From an uncultured Tenacibaculum sp. (lineage in GTDB: Bacteria; Bacteroidota; Bacteroidia; Flavobacteriales; Flavobacteriaceae), in contig CANMIL010000002.1 of NCBI GenBank assembly GCA_947497895.1, positions 186,001 to 250,000 of the forward strand: a stretch of 64,000 nt of DNA, written 5' to 3'. The notes beneath the pieces were generated by a model, which saw only the letters and a list, made by a program, of their open reading frames with translations, searched no databases and was not told the DNA's origin. The first letter of the stretch is position 1. Every line of letters begins with the position of its first letter. Below are positions 19,446 to 27,837 of this stretch, piece after piece. Position numbers and translations under genes: made by a program.

Positions 19446-20510
19446 TTACACAGCTTTTTCTAAAGTAAACGAAAACTCAGAACCTTCACCATATTTACTT
19501 TTTAAAAGAATGGTTTCTCCATGTGCCTCAATAATATGTTTTACAATTGATAAACCTAAACCGGAACCTCCTTGTTCTCTTGAACGACTCTGATCAACTC
19601 TATAAAAACGTTCAAATAAACGAGAAAGATGCTCCTGTTTAATACCTTCTCCATTATCAGTTACTTTAATAATAAATTTTTTAGAGTTATAATTTTCAAC
19701 GCTTACCGTAGTTACGCCACCAATTTTACCATATTTAATTGAGTTCACTATTAGGTTGATAATTACTTGCTCAATTCGTTCGATATCACCCTTTACAAAA
19801 AATGGAAATTCATAGGCCTTATCAAGTTGTAGTTTGATACCTCTTTTCTTAGCTTTCATTTCGAATAAATCGAAAACATTTTGAATCATTTCTAGAATAT
19901 TGAAGGTTTCAATATTCATTTTCATTCCCTCAGTTTCCAATTTAGCAATCATGTCTAAGTCTTTCACTATAGAGGTTAATCGTTCAACCCCCTTACTAGC
20001 TCTTTCTAAATATTTAGTTCTAATCTCAGGATCTTCTGCGGCTCCTTCAATTAAGGTTAAAACATATCCCTGAACAGTGAAAAGAGGCGTTTTAAGCTCG
20101 TGAGCCACATTTCCTAAAAAGTCCCTTCTAAAAGAATCTCTTTGGGTTAAATCAGCAATTTCCTCACTCTTTCCTTCAACATATTCCTGCACTGTTTTCG
20201 TTATGGCTTCGACATCGGTTGTTATTTTTTTTCTTTTAAGATCATTAACATCCAAGAAAGAAATGTCTTCGTATAGTTTTTTTATTCTTTGGTAAATAAA
20301 ATGTTCAGCTCTAAACTGAATAACAAAAAATGAAATAATAAATATTATAATACCAAAAGCAATGTAAGTAACTATTCCTAAATGTTTATAAAGTAAAAAG
20401 TAGGTAAGTACCGAAAAAATGGTAGATAGTATGGTCAAGTAAAAAGCTGACCACAGTGCATATTTATATGTTTTTTTCAATTTCAAAATATTGTCATTTG
20501 TTATAAACAA
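19446..20510 (-). CDS. PhoR-like sensor histidine kinase
   Basis: A 354-residue inner-membrane kinase. Two transmembrane helices (about residues 17-70) enclose almost no periplasmic loop. A short linker leads to the DHp domain with phospho-acceptor His in FLGNVAHELKTPL, then the ATPase domain: N box EQVIINLIVNSIKYG, G1 VTDNGEGI, F box LFERFYRVDQSRS, G2 GGSGLGLSIVK. The response regulator is 54 bp upstream in the same operon. The pair resembles PhoR/PhoB, but no phosphate genes are nearby, so the signal is unproven. Confidence 0.92.
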   Translation of the reverse strand: MFITNDNILKLKKTYKYALWSAFYLTILSTIFSVLTYFLLYKHLGIVTYIAFGIIIFIISFFVIQFRAEHFIYQRIKKLYEDISFLDVNDLKRKKITTDVEAITKTVQEYVEGKSEEIADLTQRDSFRRDFLGNVAHELKTPLFTVQGYVLTLIEGAAEDPEIRTKYLERASKGVERLTSIVKDLDMIAKLETEGMKMNIETFNILEMIQNVFDLFEMKAKKRGIKLQLDKAYEFPFFVKGDIERIEQVIINLIVNSIKYGKIGGVTTVSVENYNSKKFIIKVTDNGEGIKQEHLSRLFERFYRVDQSRSREQGGSGLGLSIVKHIIEAHGETILLKSKYGEGSEFSFTLEKAV

Positions 20511-20564
20511 AAGTAGATTGCCTAGAAAAGCAATCTACCACCTTATATGATTTTTTTATGGGTG

Positions 20565-21263
20565 TTATTTGTCAAATCCTTCTAGGACAAATTTATAACC
20601 AACACCCTTTACTGTTTTAAAATAATCATCACCTATTTTTTCACGAAGTTTTCTAATGTGAACGTCAATCGTTCTTCCACCAACAACAACTTCATTACCC
20701 CAAACATTATCTAGGATAACTTCACGTTTAAATACTTTTCCAGGTTTTGATGTTAATAGTGAAAACAGTTCAAATTCTTTTCTGGGAAGAGAAATCTTTT
20801 TATCTCCTTTAAAAACAACATACTCATCTCTATTAATAATAATATCACCAATTTTGGTTGTGGCATCTGTTTTTTCTTCAGTTTTCAATCGTCTTAATAA
20901 CGATTTAACTTTACTAACTAATACCTTTGGTTTAACAGGTTTTGTAATATAGTCATCAGCACCAGCATCAAAACCAGCCACTTGAGAATAATCTTCACCT
21001 CTTGCTGTTAAAAAAGAAATAATAGAATCTTCAAGAGATTTTATTCCTCTAATTTTTTCACAGGCCTCGATTCCATCCATCTCAGGCATCATAATATCTA
21101 ATAATATTAAATGCGGCTGCACTTTTTTAGCCGTTTTAACCCCTTCAGCCCCATTATTGGCTGTAAAAACTTGATATCCTTCAGATTTTAGGTTGTAACC
21201 TACTATTTCTAGTATATCTGGTTCATCATCAACCAATAAAATCTTAATATCGTTAGTATTCAT
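20565..21263 (-). CDS. OmpR/PhoB-family response regulator
   Basis: A 232-residue regulator: receiver domain with acidic pocket LLVDDEPDIL, phospho-acceptor Asp in LILLDIMMPEMDG, and conserved Lys in DDYITKPVKP; then a C-terminal winged helix with RTIDVHIRKLREKIG and GVGYKF. The ORF track starts at 21311, but those 16 residues are unlike a receiver start and lie over a promoter box. I use the ATG at 21261-21263 (MNTNDIKILL). Partner of the histidine kinase just downstream. Confidence 0.94.
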   Translation of the reverse strand: MNTNDIKILLVDDEPDILEIVGYNLKSEGYQVFTANNGAEGVKTAKKVQPHLILLDIMMPEMDGIEACEKIRGIKSLEDSIISFLTARGEDYSQVAGFDAGADDYITKPVKPKVLVSKVKSLLRRLKTEEKTDATTKIGDIIINRDEYVVFKGDKKISLPRKEFELFSLLTSKPGKVFKREVILDNVWGNEVVVGGRTIDVHIRKLREKIGDDYFKTVKGVGYKFVLEGFDK

Positions 21264-21288
21264 ACGTTGATTTTTAAGTACTATATTC

Positions 21289-21296
21289 CAAAAGTA
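21289..21296 (-). promoter_or_regulatory. Candidate -7 box for the PhoB-like gene
   Basis: TACTTTTG on the minus strand matches TAnnTTTG, 25 bp before the ATG at 21263. It lies inside the longer ORF of the track, which supports the shorter start. Confidence 0.45.
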
Positions 21297-21490
21297 ACGA
21301 TAAAATAACAAAATAGCTATTTAGCAATTTAACTTAACGTTGATTTAATGATTTATAAACTTGTAAAAATAAATTTATCTATAAATCAGTAATTTAACTT
21401 TTTTCCTAAACCAAAGAATTTAGGTGAATTTGATTTGATGATAACATTGAATTTGGATTCATGTGATTCCATATATAATTAACGTTATAC

Positions 21491-22651
21491 CTATTTCAAA
21501 TTCTTTATGAATTCCGAAGGTGTTCTATTTTTTAGTTTAATAAAAGCCTTCGAAAAGGAGTCGGAGTTACTAAAACCAGCTTCCTGAGCAATGGCTTTAA
21601 TTGTATATTTTCTAATAATTGAATTAGCTTCTAATAAAGCAATAATATTATGAATCCTTAATGTATTTAAGTAATTGGTAAATGAGGTTTCTTTGTAATG
21701 GTTTACTATTTTAGATAAATAACTTGTATTTGTATTTAATTCTTTCGCTAAAGCTGTAAGTGTCATATTTTGAGAAGTATACCCCTTATTTTTTTCAAAC
21801 TGATCAAGACCAAATAAAATGTTTTCAACAATTTCTTCTGGAATACCTAATTTTTTATTGCTTTTTGATTGATGAACAAGGTTTTGAGTTTTTAAGGAAT
21901 TTGAACTACTTGCTATCAAGGGACGTAAATATTTTCTTTCTTGTAAAACTCTTAATTGTATAATAGATTGATAACCCAGCCAATAGATTAAAATTGTTGT
22001 AAAAATTCTTAAAGGATAATAGGAAGGTAAGAATATATTAAACTTAAGAATTAATGTGATTAACAAAGGAATAAACCAAGAAACGTACGATAACAATCCT
22101 AACCTGAAAAATATTCGAATCCATTTTAAGTTGTCAAAATCTGTAATGTTAGATGGAATTCTTTTCATTTTAACCATTTTGTATAAATAGTAAGCATAAA
22201 TGGAAATGGTAATTGAAACTAACATACTTAATAACTCTTCAAAAATTACATACTTTTTAAAAACAGATATGTTTGAAGTGGTTCCATTATTACTAAAATA
22301 GAAGCCAAGTCGAATAAGTAATAGTCCCAAAAAAGTGATTGTAACAATTTTTAAAAGGTTTTGTGTTCTTTTTTCTATTTCTAGATAATTAATGAGAAAC
22401 AAGTAAAAAAAAATGGCAATTAAAAAATGCCAAGGGATTTCAAAATACCTTAGAAATTCACTGTCCTGAAAAAACCGTTTAACTAGTACCCACGATTGGA
22501 AGTTATTCAAAGAGATTACTAAAACTAAAAAATTAATAAAAAGAAAAGCTTTTTTCGTACCTCCTTTTGAAAACCATGAGATTAAACAAAATATAAATCC
22601 GTGAATGGAACTAATTAGCAAGAATATATTGAAAAAATCTTCCACCATCAA
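21491..22651 (-). CDS. Membrane-bound AraC-family regulator
   Basis: The N-terminal 230 residues contain about seven hydrophobic helices; the C-terminal 100 residues are an AraC-type double helix-turn-helix (LTALAKELNTNTSYLSKIVN, then IKAIAQEAGFSNSDSFSKAF and the ending RTPSEFIKNL). This layout is a known flavobacterial group of membrane AraC regulators, usually of unknown signal. The protein has 386 residues. It is transcribed away from the DUF3575 gene across a 226-bp gap, so that gene is one candidate target. Confidence 0.87.
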   Translation of the reverse strand: MMVEDFFNIFLLISSIHGFIFCLISWFSKGGTKKAFLFINFLVLVISLNNFQSWVLVKRFFQDSEFLRYFEIPWHFLIAIFFYLFLINYLEIEKRTQNLLKIVTITFLGLLLIRLGFYFSNNGTTSNISVFKKYVIFEELLSMLVSITISIYAYYLYKMVKMKRIPSNITDFDNLKWIRIFFRLGLLSYVSWFIPLLITLILKFNIFLPSYYPLRIFTTILIYWLGYQSIIQLRVLQERKYLRPLIASSSNSLKTQNLVHQSKSNKKLGIPEEIVENILFGLDQFEKNKGYTSQNMTLTALAKELNTNTSYLSKIVNHYKETSFTNYLNTLRIHNIIALLEANSIIRKYTIKAIAQEAGFSNSDSFSKAFIKLKNRTPSEFIKNLK

Positions 22652-22877
22652 TTTTTAAAGTTGTCGTTTTCCCTAGTAATGACAAATATACATTTTAGTT
22701 TTTATGTTAATCTGTTTTGGTTGATCTTGTTTTGCCGTGAATTTATAAAAACAGGGTAGTATTTATAAATGCAGGATACTAAAACTTGTATGCCTTTTCA
22801 TAAGAGAGTTATTTAGCAGTAGAAAAAGACCTCGAGTGCTTAAATGTAAACTAGTTAAATAAATAAAACTTGACATT

Positions 22878-23468
22878 ATGAAAAAACAATTATTTATAAT
22901 TCTATTAGCCATAAGCGTTATGGCTAAAGCTCAAAATAAAACGGATTCTAAAGAAACAGAAAGTCAAAAAAATATGACTGAATTTTCTAAAGCAAAACGA
23001 CATAGCCTTAGTTTAGATGTAGTCGCGGGACTTGTTTTCCCAGCCTTTAACCCAAGATATGAGTACGTACTAAATAAATACAGTGGTATAGGGGCAGATT
23101 TAAACATTAATTTTAATAATGAAAATGGGTCAGAAATCTTAGAGAAATTTTCGTTTTCGCCTTTTTATCGTCAGTACTTTTTTTCGAAAGAAGATTATGG
23201 TGCTAAAGGATTCTATGGTGAAGGTTTTTTAAAGTTTTATACATATGAAAATGACTTCAATTTCTGGTTTGGAAATTCTGCAAATACAAACGATGAAACT
23301 TATTTTGAAACAGCAATAGGTGTAGGCATTGGCTGGAAATGGGTGAGTGACTCTGGTTTCCTTATTGATATAAATAGCGGTTTAGGTCGTAACCTTGGTT
23401 TTGCAGATGATCCCAATGAGCGAGATTTTACCGGAAAATTTGGATTAAATTTTGGTTGGCAGTTTTAA
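22878..23468 (+). CDS. DUF3575-like outer-membrane beta-barrel protein
   Basis: An exported 196-residue protein with a Sec signal (MKKQLFIILLAISVMAKAQ), a short charged linker and eight or so alternating beta strands ending in FGLNFGWQF, a barrel-type aromatic C-terminus. The segment SFSPFYRQYFFSKEDYGAKG then FYGEGFLKF resembles DUF3575. Function is unknown. It is a single gene, with a terminator about 155 bp downstream. Confidence 0.75.
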   Translation: MKKQLFIILLAISVMAKAQNKTDSKETESQKNMTEFSKAKRHSLSLDVVAGLVFPAFNPRYEYVLNKYSGIGADLNINFNNENGSEILEKFSFSPFYRQYFFSKEDYGAKGFYGEGFLKFYTYENDFNFWFGNSANTNDETYFETAIGVGIGWKWVSDSGFLIDINSGLGRNLGFADDPNERDFTGKFGLNFGWQF

Positions 23469-23622
23469 AGCTTAAGCTTGTATATGTAATATAATTGAGG
23501 ATTGACTGAAAATAGTATTTTTTTAGCTGATGGAAAAAGTTTAAACGAGTACAATTATTTGAATTACAATTACTAATCAGTAAATATTTCTTCTATAAAT
23601 TTAAATGGTTAGTAATGTTAGG

Positions 23623-23651
23623 AAGAGAACTTTTCTAGGTTCTCTTTTTTT
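23623..23651 (+). terminator. Terminator downstream of the DUF3575 gene
   Basis: Stem AGAGAAC/GTTCTCT with loop TTTTCTAG and a run of seven Ts. It lies 155 bp after the stop and 48 bp before the exonuclease gene. Confidence 0.7.
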
Positions 23652-23698
23652 ATTTTTTGTAACTTTATAGGAGTTCTATGAATTAATAAAAGAAAAAA

Positions 23699-24448
23699 AT
23701 GCTACAAAAGAATGAAATTAAAAACGTCCTGTTTTTAGATATTGAAACAGTACCTCAAAATGAATTTTGGAATAATTTATCAATTGAAGGAAAAGAGCTT
23801 TTCGATTTAAAAACCAAATATCAAAGAAAAGATGAATATACTGTGGAAGAGTTTTATCAAAAAGCCGGAATATGGGCAGAGTTTGGTAAAATAGTTTGTA
23901 TTTCGGTAGGCTATTTTAAAAAGAAAAATGAAATAGAAACCTTTCGTGTGACTTCATTTTCTGGATTAGATGAGAGAAAAATATTACTAGATTTTAAAAG
24001 CCTTTTGGATAATCATTTTAACAAGAAACAACATTTGTTATGTGCTCATAACGGTAAAGAATTTGATTTTCCTTATATCGCTAGAAGAATGGTTATTCAT
24101 CAAATAGAGCTCCCGGAAAAACTTAATTTACTTGGCAAAAAAACATGGGAAGTACCACATTTAGATACGATGGACTTATGGAAGTTTGGTGACTATAAAC
24201 ATTATACTTCATTAAAACTACTTACACATGTTTTAGGAGTGCCTTCACCCAAAGAAGATATTGATGGAAGTGAAGTTGCTGATATTTTTTATAAGGAAAA
24301 AAACATACAAAGAATTGTGGATTACTGCGAGCGAGATACAGTTGCTGTAGCACAGGTGTTTTTGCGCTTGAATAATCAGCCAATTTTAAAAGAAGAGTTC
24401 ATAGTGAGCATAAAGAAAGAGGCCTTTCAGCCTCTTTACAATCAATAG
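23699..24448 (+). CDS. PolB-like DEDD 3'-5' exonuclease
   Basis: A 249-residue ribonuclease-H-fold nuclease. The three exonuclease motifs are present: LFLDIET (motif I, D and E), CAHNGKEFDFPYIARR (motif II, D) and YCERDTVAVAQ (motif III, D). It matches the stand-alone 'predicted 3'-5' exonuclease, PolB-like' family rather than a polymerase subunit. No partner lies in an operon with it, so its DNA or RNA substrate cannot be deduced. Confidence 0.87.
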   Translation: MLQKNEIKNVLFLDIETVPQNEFWNNLSIEGKELFDLKTKYQRKDEYTVEEFYQKAGIWAEFGKIVCISVGYFKKKNEIETFRVTSFSGLDERKILLDFKSLLDNHFNKKQHLLCAHNGKEFDFPYIARRMVIHQIELPEKLNLLGKKTWEVPHLDTMDLWKFGDYKHYTSLKLLTHVLGVPSPKEDIDGSEVADIFYKEKNIQRIVDYCERDTVAVAQVFLRLNNQPILKEEFIVSIKKEAFQPLYNQ

Positions 24449-24547
24449 AGCATAAATGTATTCCCTTAGTTATGCACAAAAAAATAATTCAATTGAACCA
24501 ATATTGTTTTTCGTAAAGAGAAAAAGCAACAGAAGGTTCTTATAAAA

Positions 24548-24655
24548 GTCCTGAAAATACAATCATACGAAGAGCCTCGAGGTTTTAGTGTAACTAACTA
24601 ATACTATGTGAAATCAAGAGTAAGCAAAAGCTTTCGTATGAAGTAATTTCAGGAC
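24548..24655. repeat. 108-bp element with imperfect inverted ends
   Basis: GTCCTGAAAATAC..CATACGAAG at the left pairs with CTTTCGTATG..AATTTCAGGAC at the right, about 25 bases with few mismatches. It lies between the converging exonuclease and lipoprotein genes, so it may be a shared terminator-like hairpin or a small mobile repeat. It has no T run. Confidence 0.6.
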
Positions 24656-24666
24656 ATAACTTGGAT

Positions 24667-25065
24667 TTAATTGTTAACAGGCACTACTTTTACTTCGTAT
24701 TCGTCGTCCCCATTAGCATCTTTACCTTTCCAAAATTTAAATACGTAATCTTCCTCTTGTCTTACTTGAATTGGAATATCAAGTTCTCTTTCTATGGCTT
24801 GATTAACGCAATTGGCATCTAAATCTTGTAAAGCTCTTACGGCAACAATTCTTGTTGTATCATCATATTGATAATACAGGTTGTAAAATGAATGACAATT
24901 GTCAGGTAAAGAGTATTTAATTTTAATGGTATCAATAGTATTGTATCTAAAACTATCGGGTGTGGTTGACTCGTCAATAGGTAACAGTTTAACAACTAAA
25001 TTATTTCCATCGAGTGAACATGAAAGAAAGCCTAGTGCTAAAACAAATAATAATATTTTTTTCAT
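24667..25065 (-). CDS. Small predicted lipoprotein, unknown function
   Basis: A 132-residue protein starting MKKILLFVLALGFLSC, a type II signal peptide; the mature part is mixed alpha/beta with two further Cys residues (NCHSFYNLYYQYDD and DANCVNQA). I do not recognise the family. It is the last gene of a sigma factor operon: ECF sigma, then an anti-sigma/porin-like protein 0 bp later, then this gene after 12 bp. It may therefore be part of an envelope stress response. Confidence 0.72.
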   Translation of the reverse strand: MKKILLFVLALGFLSCSLDGNNLVVKLLPIDESTTPDSFRYNTIDTIKIKYSLPDNCHSFYNLYYQYDDTTRIVAVRALQDLDANCVNQAIERELDIPIQVRQEEDYVFKFWKGKDANGDDEYEVKVVPVNN

Positions 25066-25077
25066 GAGTTTAGGTTT

Positions 25078-26406
25078 TTAAAATTGATAAATTAATCCAG
25101 AATAAACACCAATGGTATAAGGTCTAAAACCATTAGCATTTTTTGAAAATGTGTTCAATTGAACTTTAAACATTGGGTTAACTGCGATTTTTAATTTTTT
25201 ATTTATTGAGTATTGTAGGTCAATACCTAAGTTTCCACTGAAATTTATAGTGTTTAAATTATTAGCTTTTCCGAGTGATTGTGATTGCGCTTCAGAATTG
25301 AGAACCACTTCATTTTGATTCAGGAATAAAGAACTTACACCAGTAACAACTTGGGAAGTGAATTTCTTACTTTCTAAAAACGTATATTTTACTTCTACAG
25401 GAATTTCGATATAGCTATAGTTTTGTTGCAAAGATGCTTCTGTCGTTTCAACTCTTGAAGTAGAAAGAGAGTTTGCATCAAGAGCAGTATCAGAGGTACT
25501 TAATAAAAAAACAGGTTCTGAGCTATGCTCAACATTTTCTAAACTGGCGCCTCTTACGTTGTTCAGAACGGAAAGATTTGAGTTAGAATACCCTATTTTT
25601 TGAACTAATAACCCTGATTGGACAGTCCATTTATTACTTACTTCATAGGCAAGTTTTACACCATAAGAAAAAGTGTTTTCTCCATTTGTATTAGACGCAT
25701 TTAAGCTTTTGTCCAATGCTGAGGTGTTAGTAAAAGAGTTTGTGTGTGTTAAAGCGAAGGTTGGTGACACCGACCATTTATTGTCTTTATTTTCGGCAAC
25801 CAATACACTATCTCTTTTATGTAATTCCTTTAAGAAGTCTTTTTTCACCGATTTCTTAGTTGAAGTCGAATCGCTTTTAGAGGAAATTTTAATTGAATTG
25901 TTTTGCGACTCCTTTTCAAAAGAAATCTTTTCCATAGCATTTTTCTCTTCTGACAAAGCCCCTTCTTTAACCACGTTGTCTGAAGTTGAACTTTCACTAG
26001 CAATAAGATTTTTATTTTGAACTGAATTTGTAATTAATTTAGGATTCTTTTTTAGCTGCTTTTTTCTGGGGGAATTTGAGCTTTTTGCCACAACAATCGT
26101 TTCCTCTTGAATAGGTACAACTGGAATTATTTTCTTAGTAGGCACTGAATCTTTAGTTGGTGTATCAGGAGCGGTTACAATTATTTCATTAATAATAGGA
26201 TTATCAGCTTTTAAAAACGGATATAATAAGAACCCAATAATTACAATAGAGGCAACACCAGTATATATCCACCACATAGGTAAAACCCTGCGTTTTTTCT
26301 TTTGAAGCTTTGCTTCAATGGCATTCCAAACTTCAGGTTTAGGAGTAACCTCCAAACCTTCAAGTTTTTCCTGAAATAATCTATCTATATTTTCTTTACT
26401 GTCCAT
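25078..26406 (-). CDS. Anti-sigma-like membrane protein with C-terminal porin-type domain
   Basis: 442 residues. The cytoplasmic N-terminus (DRLFQEKLEGLEVTPKPEVW) and one transmembrane helix (WWIYTGVASIVIIGFLLYPF, about residues 45-65) resemble flavobacterial anti-sigma-like proteins. A long Ser/Lys-rich linker follows, then beta-rich C-terminal sequence (FSYGVKLAYEVSNKWTVQSG to YTIGVYSGLIYQF) like the PorT outer-membrane barrel family. Having both an inner-membrane helix and a barrel-like end is odd but recurrent in Bacteroidetes. Its ATG directly abuts the sigma stop. Control of that sigma factor is inferred. Confidence 0.78.
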   Translation of the reverse strand: MDSKENIDRLFQEKLEGLEVTPKPEVWNAIEAKLQKKKRRVLPMWWIYTGVASIVIIGFLLYPFLKADNPIINEIIVTAPDTPTKDSVPTKKIIPVVPIQEETIVVAKSSNSPRKKQLKKNPKLITNSVQNKNLIASESSTSDNVVKEGALSEEKNAMEKISFEKESQNNSIKISSKSDSTSTKKSVKKDFLKELHKRDSVLVAENKDNKWSVSPTFALTHTNSFTNTSALDKSLNASNTNGENTFSYGVKLAYEVSNKWTVQSGLLVQKIGYSNSNLSVLNNVRGASLENVEHSSEPVFLLSTSDTALDANSLSTSRVETTEASLQQNYSYIEIPVEVKYTFLESKKFTSQVVTGVSSLFLNQNEVVLNSEAQSQSLGKANNLNTINFSGNLGIDLQYSINKKLKIAVNPMFKVQLNTFSKNANGFRPYTIGVYSGLIYQF

Positions 26407-26946
26407 TTACGCTTCTTTTTGTACTTTTTGATGAGCTTCTATTTTTTGCTTTAATAATAACCGAGCTCTTGATAAATTAGATTTTGATGTTCCTTCGGAA
26501 ATCTCCAGCATTTGGGCAATTTCCTTATGAGAAAACTTATCTAATACATACAGGTTAAAAACCAATCGATACCTATCAGGTAACTCTTGAATACATGCCA
26601 AAAGAAAATCTACACTTACTTCCGATTCATCGTAATACACATCTTCTACTTCCTCTATGGCTTCTTCCTTTACTAATTGTAGAGGCGATTTTTGTCGATA
26701 CTTTTGCAAGGCAGTATTAATCGTTATCCTTTTCATCCAGCCTTCAAACGACCCTTTATGATCGTACTGCTTGATTTTTTTGAAAATGGTAATGAAACTA
26801 TCTTGTAAAGTATCCTGGGCATCCTCATAATTTTTAGAATATTTAAGGCACAACGCAAATAGCTTAGTAGAGTACAGTTGATAAACCTCTGCTTGTGCCT
26901 TAATATTCTGTCGGCAACATTGTTGTATGATTGTCGTTAAGTTAAT
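26407..26946 (-). CDS. ECF RNA polymerase sigma factor, start codon unclear
   Basis: Region 2 (YEDAQDTLQDSFITIFKKI, then GSFEGWMKRITINTA) and region 4 (ELPDRYRLVFNLYVLDKFSH, KEIAQMLEISEGTSKSNLSR) are clear. The ORF track starts at a TTG (26851-26853) in the middle of region 2. The same frame continues upstream without a stop and encodes LTTIIQQCCRQNIKAQAEVY then QLYSTKLFALCLK, the normal N-terminus of this family. No ATG, GTG or TTG exists there before the TGA. I mark ATT at 26944-26946 as a possible start; CTG inside the segment is another. Adjacent anti-sigma gene supports the call. Confidence 0.85.
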   Translation of the reverse strand: MNLTTIIQQCCRQNIKAQAEVYQLYSTKLFALCLKYSKNYEDAQDTLQDSFITIFKKIKQYDHKGSFEGWMKRITINTALQKYRQKSPLQLVKEEAIEEVEDVYYDESEVSVDFLLACIQELPDRYRLVFNLYVLDKFSHKEIAQMLEISEGTSKSNLSRARLLLKQKIEAHQKVQKEA

Positions 26947-26968
26947 GAGTCTATTTTTTTTAAAAATA

Positions 26969-27370
26969 CTAATAATTCAACTGAGCGCTACCGTTACTGC
27001 AAACAATTCCTATTGGCGGAGCAGGGGTATCGCAGGTAGAAACAACATTCCATTTTTTATTGTACTTATCTTCTTCTGTTTTATGTTTTTCAATTAAGCT
27101 GAGAAACAATTCAACATTTATTTCGTTCGAATATGCTATATATCCATGAGGCCCACCGCATGCTTTACTTCCGTAGGAAACAAAGGACCAGTCATCAGGA
27201 TTTTTACAATCTAAATCTTTTACCATGTCATTCGCTTGGTCAAATATCTTTTTTACTTCTTGATAATGCTCCTCTTGATTGGCAGGATCAATAGTTTCCC
27301 TAAGATCATTATTGCTATTACATGATAATAAGATTATGAATAAAATAGGTAGTAGTTTGAGGTTTTTCAT
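26969..27370 (-). CDS. Predicted lipoprotein with conserved Cys motifs
   Basis: 133 residues, beginning MKNLKLLPILFIILLSC (type II signal peptide). The mature part contains KACGGPHGYIAYS and ends with STCDTPAPPIGIVCSNG; four Cys in these places suggest disulfides. I recall this CGGP..YIAYS pattern in small flavobacterial lipoproteins but not a function. It precedes the sigma factor gene on the same strand with only about 22 bp between, and follows the DUF4377-like gene. Confidence 0.72.
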   Translation of the reverse strand: MKNLKLLPILFIILLSCNSNNDLRETIDPANQEEHYQEVKKIFDQANDMVKDLDCKNPDDWSFVSYGSKACGGPHGYIAYSNEINVELFLSLIEKHKTEEDKYNKKWNVVSTCDTPAPPIGIVCSNGSAQLNY

Positions 27371-27402
27371 AATTAAAATTGGTTTTTCATTTAATAAATT
27401 GG

Positions 27403-27720
27403 TTAATTAGGTAAATCGTAAGATTCCTTTTTAGTTTTGGTTAAAATTCTAATTAGAGATTTGTCTTCTCCCGTAGCCATTTTTGATGAGTCTTTTGTAG
27501 AAATTAATAATTCATACTCATACCCATCTTCATAAACAAAACCACTAATATTGTCATAGCATGTTTGCCAAGAATCAAATTCGTTTTCTTTAAAGAGTAA
27601 CTCCTTTTGAGAGGCCTTTTTGGAAGCTATCATTATGAATTTTTGATTCTTCAAAGATTTAGAACTAGTAATATTCATCATTCGTAGTACAGTATCTATT
27701 TTTGATTGCAAGCTTTTCAT
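27403..27720 (-). CDS. Small DUF4377-like protein
   Basis: 105 residues. The centre FDSWQTCYDNISGFVYEDGY followed by EYELLIS matches the DUF4377 pattern (a Cys, then I-x-GF-x-YE-x-GYEY-x-L). There is no signal peptide, unlike many members, which are lipoproteins; the N-terminus (MKSLQSKIDTVLRMMNITSS) is charged. It may be a truncated or intracellular member. First gene of the lipoprotein/sigma group. Confidence 0.6.
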   Translation of the reverse strand: MKSLQSKIDTVLRMMNITSSKSLKNQKFIMIASKKASQKELLFKENEFDSWQTCYDNISGFVYEDGYEYELLISTKDSSKMATGEDKSLIRILTKTKKESYDLPN

Positions 27721-27821
27721 GTGATAATATTTTAGTGGAACGTTTAATTTTTGTTTAAAACATCATTAATGATTTTTATTACTAGATGCACAAAAAATGA
27801 AATGGTTGCGTAGAATACTCT

Positions 27822-27829
27822 TATTTTTG
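27822..27829 (+). promoter_or_regulatory. Candidate -7 box for the LuxE-like gene
   Basis: TATTTTTG matches TAnnTTTG and ends eight bases before the ATG at 27838, so the transcript would have almost no leader. Confidence 0.4.
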
Positions 27830-27837
27830 TAAAAATT

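Noticed and set aside
21264-21311. N-terminal extension of the PhoB-like regulator
   Set aside because: The extra 16 residues do not fit a receiver domain and overlie a promoter box.
25673-26020. 115-residue plus ORF inside the anti-sigma/porin gene
   Set aside because: Shadow of a Ser/Lys-rich linker on the opposite strand.
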